DNA of 64,000 nucleotides from Thiemannella venezuelensis (GCF_014203605.1 NZ_JACHJJ010000022.1:26804-90803); one strand, 5' to 3'; positions 16,354 through 26,622 are shown, numbered from the stretch's first letter. Notes: generated from the sequence alone by a model not told the origin. Program-made: numbers and translations.

Positions 16354-18086
16354 TAGCGCTCCAGAAGGTGCTCTCGGCCGTGCCGGACGAATTCGTGCTC
16401 GATCTGCCTGGTGTCCTCCGGGGTCAGCAGGCGCCATTCCCGCTCTCGGGGCGGGCGCCACCACACGGGGTCCCCGGTCCGCCACGCCTCCGCGGCGAGC
16501 AGGCGCTTGACGACCTTGTGGGAGGGGGTCTGGGGGAGTTCGGCGCTGAGCCGGACGTAGCGGGGGACCGCCTTGCGGCTCAGGTCGGCCCGGCCGTCGA
16601 GGAAGGCCGCGAACTCCGCGGCGTCCCAGGCGCCGGAGGTGACGAGGGCCGCCATGACCTGGTCGCCGGCCGCGGCGTCGGGGACGGGGTAGACGGCGGC
16701 CTCGACCACGCCGGGGAACTCGCGCACGGCCGCCTCGATCGGGGCCACCGCGAGGTTCTCCCCGTCGACGCGGAGCCGCTCGGTGCCCCGGCCGGCGAAG
16801 AAGACGTAGCCGTCCCCGTCGGCGTAGGCCATGTCGCCCGACCAGAAGGCTCCGTCGCGGATGCGCTCGCGGTCGGCCTCGGGGTCGTTGTAGTAGCCGT
16901 CGAACAGGCCCAGGCCCCGGGTGTTGACCAGTTCGCCGATCGCCTCGTCCCCGTTGACCAGCCGGCCGTTCTCGATGATCCCCGGCGGGCGGCGCTCGCC
17001 GGTGGCCGGGTCGCGGATCTCCACCCCCTCGGGGAGCCTGCCCAGGCAGCCGGGAGGGCCCGAGGGGTCGGGGGTGATCGCGATCGCCGTCTCGGTGGAG
17101 CCGAAGGCGTCGATGACGTGGCAGCCGAACCGCTCGCCGAAGCGCCTGGTCGCGGTGGCGCTCCCCTCGTTGCCGAAGGCGATCTTCAGGGTGTTCTCCC
17201 GGTCGGCGGGGGTCTCGGGGGTGGCCAGGACGTAGGAGAGCGCCTTGCCGACGTAGTGCAGGTAGGTCACGCCGTACCGCCTGACGTCGTCCATCAGGCC
17301 CGAGGCGGAGAACCTGCGGCGCAGCACCAGGGCGGCCCCCGAGGCCGCGGCGGGCGCGTAGGCCGCCATGATCGCCCCCGAGTGGAAGAGCGGCATCGCG
17401 CAGTAGACGACGTCCTCCGGCGTGAGCAGCGCCGCCAGGCTGGTGCCGGGAACCGCGATCTTCCGCTGGGTGACCTTCACCGCGCGGGGCCGCCCGGAGG
17501 TGCCCGAGGTGAAGATCAGCATCACGAGCCCGCCGGGCCCGGTCCGGGCGGAGGCGTCGGCCGCGGGGGGACCGGTCGCGGGGGGACCGGGCAGAGGGGC
17601 GGAACCCGAAGGGACGCCGGCCGGAGGGGCGGACCGCAGGGCGGCGGCCTCGGCGGCGAGCCCGGCGTGGACCGGGTCGTGGAGGATGACGTCCACGTCG
17701 GTGGCGTCGGCGTCCCTGGCGAGCTCGGCGGGACCGCGGGTCGGGTTGAGCGCGACGAGCACGTGGCCGGACAGGGCCGCGCCGCCCAGCAGGAACAGCA
17801 GCTCGGGCACGTTGTCGAAGAGCACGCCGACGTGGAGGGCCCCGGTGCGGCGAGCCGTGCGGGCCGGCCCTCCGGACGCCGCCCCGGGGACCCCCGCGCG
17901 GGCGTCCTCACCCCGCGCCCGCGCCGTCCCGCTCCGGGCGTCCATCCATGCCGCGCGGGCCCGGCACTCGGCGACGTACTCCCGCCAGCTCCACGTCCGG
18001 TCCTCGAAGAGCAGGCCGGGGCGGTCGTCCCCGGCACGCAGTTCCAGCAGTTCCGCCAGCGTCTCCACGGGCGTCTCACGCGACAT
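16353..18086 (-). CDS. acyl-CoA synthetase (FadD17/FadD19-like)
   Basis: 577-residue ANL-superfamily ligase. The AMP-binding P-loop VMLIFTSGTSGRPRAVKVT, the FGSTE-type motif IDAFGSTETAIAI, YNDPEADRERIRDGAFWSGD and the hinge FAGRGTERLRVDGENLA are present. It activates a carboxylate through acyl-AMP to acyl-CoA; context points to a steroid side-chain acid. Two low-complexity Ala/Pro insertions lie at ~55-85 and ~160-185. ATG at 18086 has GGGAGG 5 bases upstream. First gene of the igr-like operon, divergent from the kstR-like gene, with a KstR-box-like palindrome at 18128-18141 in its promoter region. Substrate specificity is inferred. Confidence 0.88.
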   Translation of the reverse strand: MSRETPVETLAELLELRAGDDRPGLLFEDRTWSWREYVAECRARAAWMDARSGTARARGEDARAGVPGAASGGPARTARRTGALHVGVLFDNVPELLFLLGGAALSGHVLVALNPTRGPAELARDADATDVDVILHDPVHAGLAAEAAALRSAPPAGVPSGSAPLPGPPATGPPAADASARTGPGGLVMLIFTSGTSGRPRAVKVTQRKIAVPGTSLAALLTPEDVVYCAMPLFHSGAIMAAYAPAAASGAALVLRRRFSASGLMDDVRRYGVTYLHYVGKALSYVLATPETPADRENTLKIAFGNEGSATATRRFGERFGCHVIDAFGSTETAIAITPDPSGPPGCLGRLPEGVEIRDPATGERRPPGIIENGRLVNGDEAIGELVNTRGLGLFDGYYNDPEADRERIRDGAFWSGDMAYADGDGYVFFAGRGTERLRVDGENLAVAPIEAAVREFPGVVEAAVYPVPDAAAGDQVMAALVTSGAWDAAEFAAFLDGRADLSRKAVPRYVRLSAELPQTPSHKVVKRLLAAEAWRTGDPVWWRPPREREWRLLTPEDTRQIEHEFVRHGREHLLER

Positions 18087-18127
18087 GGCACCTCCCGGCA
18101 CGGATGCTCAGCCAGCCGCCGAAAAAG

Positions 18128-18141
18128 TAGAACAGATTCTA
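18128..18141. promoter_or_regulatory. KstR-box-like palindrome upstream of fadD operon
   Basis: TAGAACAGATTCTA: one mismatch (ATT for GTT) to TNNAACNNGTTNNA, with matching TAGAA/TTCTA outer bases. Lies 42 bp before the fadD start in a 188-bp divergent region, so it may control both the operon and the regulator. Confidence 0.6.
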
Positions 18142-18219
18142 TTATTTGTCCAGCATCAACCCATAGCAATACTCCACAACATGCCGTTATAGGACATATG
18201 CCATGGCCGCTGGCCCACC

Positions 18220-18247
18220 TTTGTGACCCGCGGGTAACCAGTAGGAT
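18220..18247 (+). promoter_or_regulatory. Candidate promoter for the kstR-like gene
   Basis: TTTGTG (18220-18225) and TAGGAT (18242-18247) with a 16-bp spacer, placing a start site near 18254. Weak -35; by eye only. Confidence 0.3.
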
Positions 18248-18260
18248 TATCCAGGAATCA

Positions 18261-18274
18261 GATAACGTGTTCTC
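18261..18274. promoter_or_regulatory. Partial KstR box abutting the kstR-like start codon
   Basis: GATAACGTGTTCTC keeps the AACNNGTT core and an AT/CT surround but lacks the outer T and A. It ends one base before the ATG at 18275, downstream of the candidate promoter, a position that would allow autorepression. Confidence 0.4.
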
Positions 18275-18988
18275 ATGCGTACTCCGCATGCGACCATCGA
18301 GGCGCCGGTGACCCCGCGCCCCGCCGGCACGTCCGCCCCGAGCACCGCCGGCCCGTCCACGACCGAGGGGACCTCTGGCGTGCACACCGAACCGGCGTCC
18401 GCGGCCGTCCGCACCAGAAGCCAGCACCAGCGGCGCAAGCGCATCGTCCAGGCCGCGGCCGCCCTCGCCTCGCGCGGCGGCGTCGAGGCCATGCAGATGC
18501 GCACCGTCGCCGAGCGCGCGGGTGTCGCGCTCGGCACGCTCTACCGCTACTTCCCCTCGAAGATGGATCTGGTCGTCGCCGTCGTCGGCGAGGAGATCGA
18601 CCTCCTGGAGAGCAGCATCGAGCGCCGCCCGCCCAGCGCGGGCACGCCCGCCGGCCGGGCGGTCGACATCCTCATGCGCGCCACCCGGGGCCTGATGCGC
18701 GAGCCCGAGCTCGCCGACGCGCTCATCCGCTCGCTGATCATGGCGGAGGTGGACACCCCCTTCGGGGACCGCATGACGGACCTGCTGCTCCGCGTCGCCG
18801 GGAACGGGATCACCGCGGAGACCGCCACCGACGAGCAGTTCGCCCTCGCGGGCTCGCTCTCCAGCGTCTGGGTCCACGAACTGCTGGAGATGCTGCGCGG
18901 ACGCCGCACCCACGAGCAGATCCAGCGCCGCGTCGAGATCGCCGCCGCCCGGCTGCTCGCCGATTTCCCCGTCCCTCCTTCCACCTGA
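18275..18988 (+). CDS. kstR: KstR-like TetR-family transcriptional regulator
   Basis: 237 residues. After a ~45-residue Pro/Thr/Ala-rich N-terminus comes a TetR DNA-binding domain (RRKRIVQAAAALASRGG, EAMQMRTVAERAGVALGTLYRYFPSK) that closely parallels M. tuberculosis KstR, the repressor of cholesterol uptake and side-chain genes whose effectors are steroid-CoA thioesters. The C-terminal ligand domain is shorter and more divergent. If translation began at GTG 18380 (GAGGGG upstream) the protein would be 202 residues, close to KstR. Divergent from the igr-like operon, followed by the FadA5-like gene, and surrounded by KstR-type boxes. Symbol by homology and context. Confidence 0.82.
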   Translation: MRTPHATIEAPVTPRPAGTSAPSTAGPSTTEGTSGVHTEPASAAVRTRSQHQRRKRIVQAAAALASRGGVEAMQMRTVAERAGVALGTLYRYFPSKMDLVVAVVGEEIDLLESSIERRPPSAGTPAGRAVDILMRATRGLMREPELADALIRSLIMAEVDTPFGDRMTDLLLRVAGNGITAETATDEQFALAGSLSSVWVHELLEMLRGRRTHEQIQRRVEIAAARLLADFPVPPST

Positions 18989-18991
18989 AAT

Positions 18992-20284
<1,293 letters not shown>

Positions 20285-20324
20285 GGCAGACTCAGGGGTG
20301 CCCCCGGACACAGGAGAACACGCG

Positions 20325-21344
20325 TTGAAGACCCGCCGCAGGCCGTACAGCGAGCAGAGCACCACCGACCTCGGCGGCGGGGTGTGGAGCGTGCCCGTGC
20401 CGATCCCGGGCAACCCGCTCGGCTACACGCTCGTCTACCTGATCGAGTCTCCCGCGGGGCCCGTCCTCGTCGACGCGGGCTGGAACCACCCCGACGCCTG
20501 GGCCGCGCTCCGGGACGGACTGGCCTCGGCGGGCATGGACGTGCGCGAGGTCCGCGGCGTGGTGGTCACCCACTTCCACCCGGACCACGCGGGGCTCGCC
20601 GGGCGGGTCCGGGAGGAGTCCGGGGCGTGGGTCGCCATGCACGAGGAGGACGCGGCACTGGTCCGGCTCATGCACGAGTTCGAGGACGGCGCGCACCGCG
20701 ACTTCCAGGCCGACATGCTCAAGCGCGCGGGGGCGGGGGCGGTCGAGGTCGAGGAGGCGACCGCGCACCGGCCCCGGCCGCCCGCCGTGCCCGACCTGAC
20801 GCTCCGCGACGGCGACCTCGTCGACCTGCCGGGGCGCCGGCTCCGGGTGATCTGGACCCCCGGGCACACGCCGGGCCACGTCTGCCTCCACCTCGCCGAC
20901 GCCGACCGGCTGTTCACCGGCGACCACGTGCTGCCCGGGATCACCCCGCACGTCGGCGTCTACCCCTACGACCGCGACGACGTCGACCCGCTCGGCGACT
21001 TCCTGGCCTCGCTGCGGAAGGTGGCCGGGCTCGGCGGCCTGGAGGCGCTGCCCGCGCACGAGTGGGCCTTCCCGGACGCGGCGGCGCGGGCGCTGGAGAT
21101 CCTCGCCCACCACGAGGAGAAGCTGCTGGCCCTGTCCGCCCTGCTGGAGGGGGCGGGCGAACCGCTCACCATCTGGGAGACCGCCGGGCGGATGACCTGG
21201 AACCGGCCCTGGGAGGAGCTGCCCGCGATGCTGCGCGGGATGGCCGCCGGAGAGGCCGCGGCGCACCTGCGGGCGCTGGAGGTCCGCGGGGTGATCCGCC
21301 GCACTCCGGGAGCGGAGCCGGTCACGTTCGCCCTACACTCCTAG
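20325..21344 (+). CDS. metallo-beta-lactamase-fold hydrolase
   Basis: 339-residue MBL-fold protein with the di-metal motif THFHPDHAG, the second histidine in [12 protein letters not shown], Asp in FTGDHVLPG and a late His in PAHEWAF. TTG at 20325 is chosen because CAGGAG sits 8 bases upstream; a GTG at 20298 is the alternative. The C-terminal ~70 residues form a helical/winged-helix-like tail ([20 protein letters not shown]). A paralogue with the same architecture is at 54297-55349. Its position after fadA5 suggests a thioesterase-like or glyoxalase-II-like role with CoA esters, but the substrate is unknown. Confidence 0.85.
   Translation: MKTRRRPYSEQSTTDLGGGVWSVPVPIPGNPLGYTLVYLIESPAGPVLVDAGWNHPDAWAALRDGLASAGMDVREVRGVVVTHFHPDHAGLAGRVREESGAWVAMHEEDAALVRLMHEFEDGAHRDFQADMLKRAGAGAVEVEEATAHRPRPPAVPDLTLRDGDLVDLPGRRLRVIWTPGHTPGHVCLHLADADRLFTGDHVLPGITPHVGVYPYDRDDVDPLGDFLASLRKVAGLGGLEALPAHEWAFPDAAARALEILAHHEEKLLALSALLEGAGEPLTIWETAGRMTWNRPWEELPAMLRGMAAGEAAAHLRALEVRGVIRRTPGAEPVTFALHS
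21334..21339 (+). promoter_or_regulatory. Candidate -10 (TACACT) for the GntR gene
   Basis: TACACT ends 4 bases before the 16-bp operator, so the predicted start site (~21346) falls inside the operator. No good -35 was seen. Confidence 0.35.
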
Positions 21345-21358
21345 ACATCCGATGTATG
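21343..21358 (+). promoter_or_regulatory. GntR/FadR-type operator, copy 1
   Basis: AGACATCCGATGTATG with palindromic core ACATC-C-GATGT (21345-21355). The identical 16 bases recur on the minus strand at 26263-26248 upstream of the fumarylacetoacetase-like gene. Fits autoregulation of the GntR gene 22 bp downstream. Confidence 0.75.
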
Positions 21359-21380
21359 GGCGAGCCCGGGATGGTGAAGC

Positions 21381-22055
21381 GTGGCGGTCACCGACGCCGC
21401 TATCGACAAGATCAAGCAGATGATCCTCTCGGGTGAGCTGGCGCCGGGCAGCAGGCTGCCGAAGGAGGCCGACCTCGCCGAACGGCTCGGGCTCTCGCGC
21501 AACTCCCTGCGCGAGGCCGTGCGCGCCCTGGCGCTGATCAACGTGCTGGACGTGCGGCAGGGCGACGGGACCTACGTCACCAGCCTGGAGCCGCGGCTCC
21601 TGCTGGACGCCCTGTCGTTCGTGGTCGACTTCCACACCGACGACACCGTGCTCCAGTTCTTCCAGGTCCGGCGGATCCTGGAACCGGCCGCCACCGCGAT
21701 GGCCGCCGAGCGGATGGACGACTCCGGTGTCGGCGAGCTGCGCAGGATCCTCGGCGCGCTGCCCGAGGACCCGAGCGTCGAGCAGCTCGTCGCCAACGAC
21801 CTGGAGTTCCACCGGCGCATCGCGGAGGGATCGGGCAACGCGGTCCTCTGCTCGCTCATCGAGAGCCTCTCCGGACCGACCACCAGGGCCCGGGTCTGGC
21901 GGGGCCTCACCCAGGAGAACGCCCTGGAGAAGACCCGCGAGCAGCACGCCGCGATCTGCGAGGCCATCGCCTCCCGCCGGCCGGAGGTCGCCCGTGCCTG
22001 GGCCACCGTGCACATCGCCGGTGTCGAGGAGTGGCTGCGCAGCGCCCTCGCCTGA
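21381..22055 (+). CDS. GntR-family regulator, FadR (FCD) subfamily
   Basis: 224 residues. N-terminal winged helix (IKQMILSGELAPGSRLPKEADLAERLGLSRNSLREAVRAL, residues ~10-65) and a C-terminal all-helical FCD domain with the metal/ligand residues seen as LEFHRRI and EQHAAICEAI...HI. FCD regulators usually sense sugar acids or carboxylates. GTG start. The same 16-bp operator lies upstream of this gene and of the convergent sugar-acid operon (25.4-26.2 kb end), so it is likely the local repressor; the effector may be the pathway substrate. Converges with the aldo/keto reductase. Confidence 0.9.
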   Translation: MAVTDAAIDKIKQMILSGELAPGSRLPKEADLAERLGLSRNSLREAVRALALINVLDVRQGDGTYVTSLEPRLLLDALSFVVDFHTDDTVLQFFQVRRILEPAATAMAAERMDDSGVGELRRILGALPEDPSVEQLVANDLEFHRRIAEGSGNAVLCSLIESLSGPTTRARVWRGLTQENALEKTREQHAAICEAIASRRPEVARAWATVHIAGVEEWLRSALA

Positions 22056-22116
22056 CGGCCGCGGCGGCCTCGGCGGACCCTGCCGCAGTCGCCTCCGGCT
22101 CCCCGGGACGGCGGGG

Positions 22117-23139
22117 TCAGCAGGAGACCAGGCCCTCGGCGGTGAGGTCGGTCCAGAGGGCCTCGGGGACGGGGCGGGCGGCCAGGGCGGCGTTGCGGGC
22201 GACCTCGGCGGCGGAGCGTGCCCCGACGACCACGGAGGCGACCGCCGGGTGGCGCAGCGGGAAGGCCAGGGCGGCCTGGGGCAGGGTGACGCCGTGGCGC
22301 CCGCAGACGGCGGCGATCGCGCGGGCGCGGGCCAGCAGCGAGCCGGGGGCCGGGGCGTAGTCGTAGGTGCCGGAGGGCTCGTCGGTGGCGAGCAGGCCGC
22401 TGTTGAAGACCCCGGCGGCGAGCACGCGGACGCCGCGCTCCCGGCAGAGCGGGAGCAGCCCGCGCGTCCCGGACTGGTCGAGCAGGGTGTGGCGGCCGGC
22501 GAGCATGACCACGTCCGGGTCGGTCTCACGGACGAACCGGGCGAGCATCTCCCACTGGTTCATCCCCGCCCCGATCGCCCTGACGACACCCTGGTCGCGC
22601 AGCTCGGCCAGGGCGGGGTAGGCCTCGGAGACGGCCCGCTCCCAGTGCTCGTCCGGGTCGTGGATCAGCGCGACGTCGATCCGGTCGAGGCCGAGCCGCT
22701 CCAGGCTCTCCTCCAGCGACCGACGTACCCCGTCGCGCGAGTAGTCCCGCACCCGCCGCAGACCGGCCGGGACGTCGAAGCCCTCGTCGTCCCGACCGGC
22801 GGAGTCCCGACCGGCGGAGTCCCGGCCTGCGGAATCCCGGCCTGCGGAATCCCGGCCTGCGGAATCCCGGCCGCCCCCTCCGGAGGGCACGAGCAGGCGG
22901 CCGACCTTGGTGGACAGGACGTAGGAGTCGCGGGGGCGGGAGGCCAGGGCGGCGCCGAGCCTCCGCTCGGCCAGGCCGAGCCCGTAGTGGGGCGCGGTGT
23001 CGAACAGGCGGATCCCGGCCTCGTAGGCGGCGTCCACCGCCGCCCGCGCCGCGTCGTCGTCCACCGCGGTGAACAGGTTGCCGATCGGCGCGCCGCCGAA
23101 GCCGTACCGGCTCAGGCTCAGGGTCAGGGTCAGGTCCAC
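22117..23139 (-). CDS. aldo/keto reductase (L-fucose dehydrogenase-like)
   Basis: 340-residue TIM-barrel oxidoreductase. The catalytic tetrad is visible (Asp in FDTAPHYG, Tyr53-region HYG, Lys in STKVGR, His in ALIHDPDEH). This branch includes bacterial L-fucose and D-arabinose/galactose dehydrogenases, consistent with a first step sugar to lactone in the neighbouring pathway. Start GTG 23139 with GGAG 5 bases upstream. Residues 90-114 are five exact copies of GRDSA, encoded by a 15-bp tandem repeat, inserted in the loop after beta-strand 3; relatives lack such a run. Last gene of the putative operon, 136 bp after the SDR. Confidence 0.83.
   Translation of the reverse strand: MDLTLTLSLSRYGFGGAPIGNLFTAVDDDAARAAVDAAYEAGIRLFDTAPHYGLGLAERRLGAALASRPRDSYVLSTKVGRLLVPSGGGGRDSAGRDSAGRDSAGRDSAGRDSAGRDDEGFDVPAGLRRVRDYSRDGVRRSLEESLERLGLDRIDVALIHDPDEHWERAVSEAYPALAELRDQGVVRAIGAGMNQWEMLARFVRETDPDVVMLAGRHTLLDQSGTRGLLPLCRERGVRVLAAGVFNSGLLATDEPSGTYDYAPAPGSLLARARAIAAVCGRHGVTLPQAALAFPLRHPAVASVVVGARSAAEVARNAALAARPVPEALWTDLTAEGLVSC
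22798..22872 (-). repeat. 15-bp tandem repeat (x5) inside the aldo/keto reductase
   Basis: Five 15-bp units coding for GRDSA: three with TGCGGAATCCCGGCC and two with GGCGGAGTCCCGACC on the plus strand. The unit length is a multiple of three, so slippage would keep the frame. Confidence 0.9.
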
Positions 23140-23275
23140 GCATGCTCCGTTTCCGTGGCGGGCGCCGGTACGGCCCCGCCCTGCGGCAGTTCGGGGCTTC
23201 GACCGTCGCCTCGATCCTGAACCAGGTCGGGGGTGATCGCAGCCGGACCGATATCTCGTTCACCAAGGGGGCCGG

Positions 23276-24040
23276 TCATGGTCCGGGCCGGAGGCGGAGG
23301 CCCTGCATGCCCCCGTCGACGGCCAGGACCGCTCCGGTCGTGGAGGCCGCCAGCGGGCTCGCGAGGTAGGCGATCGAGGCGGCGACCTCCTCCGCGCTCA
23401 CCAGGCGGCCCGTCGGCTGGCGCCCGTGCAGCGCCGCGCGCTCGGCGGCGGGGTCCGCCGCCGCGTCGAGCAGCCGCTGCACCCACGGGGTGTCGGCGGT
23501 GCCCGGGTTGACGCAGTTGACCCGGATCCCCTCGCGCACGTGGTCGGCGGCCATCGCGAGCGTCAGCGCCTGGACGGCGCCCTTGGAGGCGCTGTAGAGC
23601 GCCCGCTGGGGCAGCCCGGCGGTGGCCGCGATCGAGCAGGTGTTGACGATCGCCGCGTGCCCGGAGCGGCGCAGGTACGGCAGGGCCGCCCGGGTGACCC
23701 GGACCATGCCGAGCACGTTGACGTCCAGGACCCGCCGCCACTCGTCGTCGGGGTTGTCCTCGACCGTCCCGGCGGCGCCGATCCCGGCGTTGTTGACCAG
23801 GACGTCCAGGCCGCCCAGGCGCTCGGCCGCCGCGGCGACCGCCGTACGGACCTGGTCGTCGTCGGTGACGTCGGCGGTGACCCCGAGCAGCGGCTCTCCC
23901 GGCGGCTCCAGGTCGAGGCAGGCGACCGCCGCGCCGCGCGCGGCGAGCAGGGTGGCGGTCGCCAGGCCGATCCCGGATCCGCCTCCGGTGACCAGGGCGC
24001 GCAGGCCGCCGAACTCGGGTGCCGCGGCCGTCTCAGGCAT
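23276..24040 (-). CDS. SDR-family oxidoreductase (2-keto-3-deoxy-sugar-acid dehydrogenase-like)
   Basis: 254-residue classical short-chain dehydrogenase: cofactor site TGGGSGIG (~19-26), NNAG (~87-90), catalytic Ser in NTCSIAA, YSASK (Tyr-x3-Lys). The acidic residue after strand 2 (LDLEPP) favours NAD+. Between an enolase-family dehydratase (8-bp overlap) and an FAH-type hydrolase, it fits the 2-keto-3-deoxy-L-fuconate 4-dehydrogenase step. That assignment rests on context. Confidence 0.85.
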   Translation of the reverse strand: MPETAAAPEFGGLRALVTGGGSGIGLATATLLAARGAAVACLDLEPPGEPLLGVTADVTDDDQVRTAVAAAAERLGGLDVLVNNAGIGAAGTVEDNPDDEWRRVLDVNVLGMVRVTRAALPYLRRSGHAAIVNTCSIAATAGLPQRALYSASKGAVQALTLAMAADHVREGIRVNCVNPGTADTPWVQRLLDAAADPAAERAALHGRQPTGRLVSAEEVAASIAYLASPLAASTTGAVLAVDGGMQGLRLRPGP

Positions 24041-25325
24041 CGAGGGACCTCCAGACCGGTCCGTCGGGGTAGGTGTGGTCGGCGATCGAGGCGGCGTGCA
24101 TCCGCGCGCCGAACCCGGGCCGGCTCGGGGCCACGTAGGCGCCGTTCCTGATGACCACCGGGTCGACGAAGTGCTCGTGGAGGTGGTCGACGTACTCGAT
24201 CACCCGGTTCTCCATCGAGGCGCTGACCGCGACGTAGTCGAACATCGACAGGTGCTGCACCAGCTCGCACAGGCCCACCCCGCCCGCGTGCGGGCAGACC
24301 GGGACGCCGAACTTGGCGGCGAGCAGCAGGATCGCGATGTTCTCGTTCACCCCGGCGACGCGGGCCGCGTCGAGCTGGAGGTAGGAGACCGCCTCGGCCT
24401 GCAGGAGCTGCTTGAAGACCGTGCGGTTGGCCACGTGCTCGCCGGTGGCGACCGGGATCGGCGCGATGCCCCGGGCGATGGCGGCGTGGCCGAGCACGTC
24501 GTCGGGGCTGGTCGGCTCCTCCACCCAGTGCGGCCGGAACTCCGCCAGGGCGTTCACCCAGGCGATCGCCGAGTCCACGTCCCAGCGCTGGTTGGCGTCG
24601 ATCGCGATCGGGAAGTCGTCGCCGCAGGTCTCCCTGGCGATGCGCAGCCGCCGCAGGTCGTCGTCCAGGTCGGCGCCGACCTTCAGCTTGATCTGGGTGA
24701 AGCCCTCGGCCATCGCCTCCTTGCACAGCCGGCGGAGCTTGTCGTCGCCGTAGCCGAGCCAGCCGGGCGAGGTGGTGTAGGCCGGGTAGCCGTGCTCCCG
24801 CAGGTGGGCGATCCGCTCGGCGCGGCCGGGTTCGGCGGCGCGCAGGATGGCCAGGGCCTCCTCGGGGGTGAGCGCGTCGGTGAGGTAGCGGAAGTCCACC
24901 AGCGCGACGATCTCCTCGGGGGACATCTCGCCCAGCAGCAGCCAGAGCGGCTTGCCCGCGCGCCTGGCCTTCAGGTCCCAGAGCGCGTTGACCACGGCGG
25001 AGATCGCCATGTGCATGACGCCCTTCTCCGGCCCGAGCCAGCGCAGCTGGGAGTCGTGGACCATCTCCTTCCAGAGCGCGCCGAGGTCCTCGGCGTCGCG
25101 GCCGAGCACGTACGGCTCCAGCGCCCTGATCGCGGCGGCCTGCACCTCGTTGCCCCGGCCGATGGTGAAGGCGAAGCCGTGCCCCTCGGAGCCGTCGTCG
25201 GTGCGGAGCACCAGGTAGGCGGCCGAGTAGTCCGGGTCGGGATTCATCGCGTCGGAGCCGTCGAGCTCCAGCGAGGTCGGGAACCGGATGTCATGGCTCT
25301 CCAGAGCCGTTATCCGGTAACTCAC
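24033..25325 (-). CDS. L-fuconate dehydratase-like enolase-superfamily enzyme
   Basis: 430 residues, mandelate-racemase subgroup. The KxK base pair is K213/K215 in [12 protein letters not shown]; metal ligands appear as Asp243 (AIDANQRWD), Glu269 (VEEPTSPDD) and Glu296 (ATGEHVANR); the general base His346 is in [11 protein letters not shown]. Length and the [11 protein letters not shown] and [15 protein letters not shown] motifs match characterised L-fuconate dehydratases (L-fuconate to 2-keto-3-deoxy-L-fuconate). Overlaps the SDR start by 8 bp and lies 64 bp after the FAH-type gene: one operon. Confidence 0.88.
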   Translation of the reverse strand: MSYRITALESHDIRFPTSLELDGSDAMNPDPDYSAAYLVLRTDDGSEGHGFAFTIGRGNEVQAAAIRALEPYVLGRDAEDLGALWKEMVHDSQLRWLGPEKGVMHMAISAVVNALWDLKARRAGKPLWLLLGEMSPEEIVALVDFRYLTDALTPEEALAILRAAEPGRAERIAHLREHGYPAYTTSPGWLGYGDDKLRRLCKEAMAEGFTQIKLKVGADLDDDLRRLRIARETCGDDFPIAIDANQRWDVDSAIAWVNALAEFRPHWVEEPTSPDDVLGHAAIARGIAPIPVATGEHVANRTVFKQLLQAEAVSYLQLDAARVAGVNENIAILLLAAKFGVPVCPHAGGVGLCELVQHLSMFDYVAVSASMENRVIEYVDHLHEHFVDPVVIRNGAYVAPSRPGFGARMHAASIADHTYPDGPVWRSLDA

Positions 25326-25389
25326 ACGGCTTCCTTCATCAGCCGCGTTCGCGGCGCTACCGTGCTCATGGCTCGCTTGCTCCGCTCGC

Positions 25390-26232
25390 TCACGCTTGCC
25401 CGACCGTCTGGCGCTGGCGGCCGAGGCCGTCGATTTCCAGCTCCATCACCTGGCCCGCGCGCAGATAGGGCGTGCCGGGCAGGCCGAGCGCGACCCCGGC
25501 CGGGGTGCCGGTGTTGATGACGTCGCCGGGCTCCAGGACCATGAAGTGGCTGAGGTAGCGGACGACCTCGGCCACGCCGAAGATCATGTTCTTGGTGGAG
25601 CCGTTCTGGTACGGCTCGCCGTCCACCCACAGGCGCAGGCCCAGGTCCTGCGGGTCGGGCACCTCGTCGGCGGTGACCAGCCAGGGACCGAGCGGGTTGA
25701 AGGTCTCGCAGGACTTGCCCTTGTCCCACTGGCCGCCGCGCTCCAGCTGGAACTCCCGCTCGGAGACGTCGTTGGAGATCGTGTAGCCCGCGACCTTGGC
25801 CAGCGCCTCCTCGTGCGTCTCGACGTAGCGGGCCGTCTCGCCGATGACGACGGCCAGCTCGACCTCCCAGTCGGTCTTGACGCTGCCGCGCGGGATGAGG
25901 ACCTCGTCGTAAGGTCCGATGACCGTGGAGGGGGCCTTCATGAAGACGACCGGCTCGGCGGGGGGCTCGGCGCCGGTCTCCCCGGCGTGGTCGCGGTAGT
26001 TGAGGCCGATGCACACGATCTTCCCGGGCCGGGCGACCGGCGGTCCGATCCGGAGTCCCGCGGCCTCCATCACGGGCAGTTCGTCCCGGTCCAGCGCCGC
26101 GCGGACGCGTGCCACCCCGCCGGAGGCGAAGAAGGCCCCGTCGATCTCCCCGGAGATCTCCCGGAGGTTCCCCGCCCCGTCCAGCACGGCCGGGCGCTCC
26201 TGGCCGGGAGGTCCCACTCGCAGCAGTTTCAC
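25390..26232 (-). CDS. fumarylacetoacetate hydrolase-family protein (2,4-diketo-3-deoxy-fuconate hydrolase-like)
   Basis: 280 residues of the FAH fold: [39 protein letters not shown] (metal Glu/Asp), [14 protein letters not shown] and [12 protein letters not shown]. In the non-phosphorylative L-fucose route such an enzyme cleaves 2,4-diketo-3-deoxy-L-fuconate to pyruvate and lactate. GTG at 26232 is preferred because GAAGGA lies 6 bases upstream; an in-frame ATG at 26250 is inside the operator region. First gene of the operon FAH-fucD-SDR-AKR, with the GntR operator immediately upstream. Confidence 0.86.
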   Translation of the reverse strand: MKLLRVGPPGQERPAVLDGAGNLREISGEIDGAFFASGGVARVRAALDRDELPVMEAAGLRIGPPVARPGKIVCIGLNYRDHAGETGAEPPAEPVVFMKAPSTVIGPYDEVLIPRGSVKTDWEVELAVVIGETARYVETHEEALAKVAGYTISNDVSEREFQLERGGQWDKGKSCETFNPLGPWLVTADEVPDPQDLGLRLWVDGEPYQNGSTKNMIFGVAEVVRYLSHFMVLEPGDVINTGTPAGVALGLPGTPYLRAGQVMELEIDGLGRQRQTVGQA

Positions 26233-26247
26233 ACCGCATCCTTCACT

Positions 26248-26263
26248 CATACATCGGATGTCT
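26248..26263 (-). promoter_or_regulatory. GntR/FadR-type operator, copy 2
   Basis: Read on the minus strand this is AGACATCCGATGTATG, identical over 16 bp to the site before the GntR gene. It ends 16 bases before the GTG of the FAH-type gene and overlaps the predicted transcription start. Confidence 0.75.
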
Positions 26264-26272
26264 TGTGCCGCG

Positions 26273-26302
26273 ATGCTCGCTGAGACCGAAGTCACATGTC
26301 AA
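26273..26302 (-). promoter_or_regulatory. Candidate promoter of the sugar-acid operon
   Basis: Consensus -35 TTGACA (26302-26297), 18-bp spacer, weak -10 GAGCAT (26278-26273). The start site would fall at ~26266, at the edge of the operator. The rest of the 26264-26709 intergenic region holds the P450 control sites and no gene that I can support. Confidence 0.4.
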
Positions 26303-26596
26303 GACCTCACCAGGCGACACATCCGACCTGTTAGCGGGCGAAGGCGTAGCCCGGAGGCCACGGTCTCCGTTCGCCGGCGGTGGGGCACCGGGCCCGAGCA
26401 GGGAGGACCTTACGGCGTGAATGGAGAGGGCGGTCGAGGGCAGCCGTTGGGGGACGCCGGAAAAAGATCGGACCTCGGATCTCATGACCGCCACGTTTTC
26501 GCGGAATCGCCTCGACCGCACACGAAGGGTGAGAACGGGGCGCCGGGAGCCGCCCGCCGGCGGACCCCGGCCCTTGACTCCGCCCCGCACCCGTAA

Positions 26597-26610
26597 TAGA
26601 ACACGTTTCA
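26597..26610. promoter_or_regulatory. KstR box upstream of the CYP125-like gene
   Basis: TAGAACACGTTTCA, exact match to TNNAACNNGTTNNA, 99 bp before the P450 ATG. Confidence 0.75.
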
Positions 26611-26622
26611 GAAACATATCCG

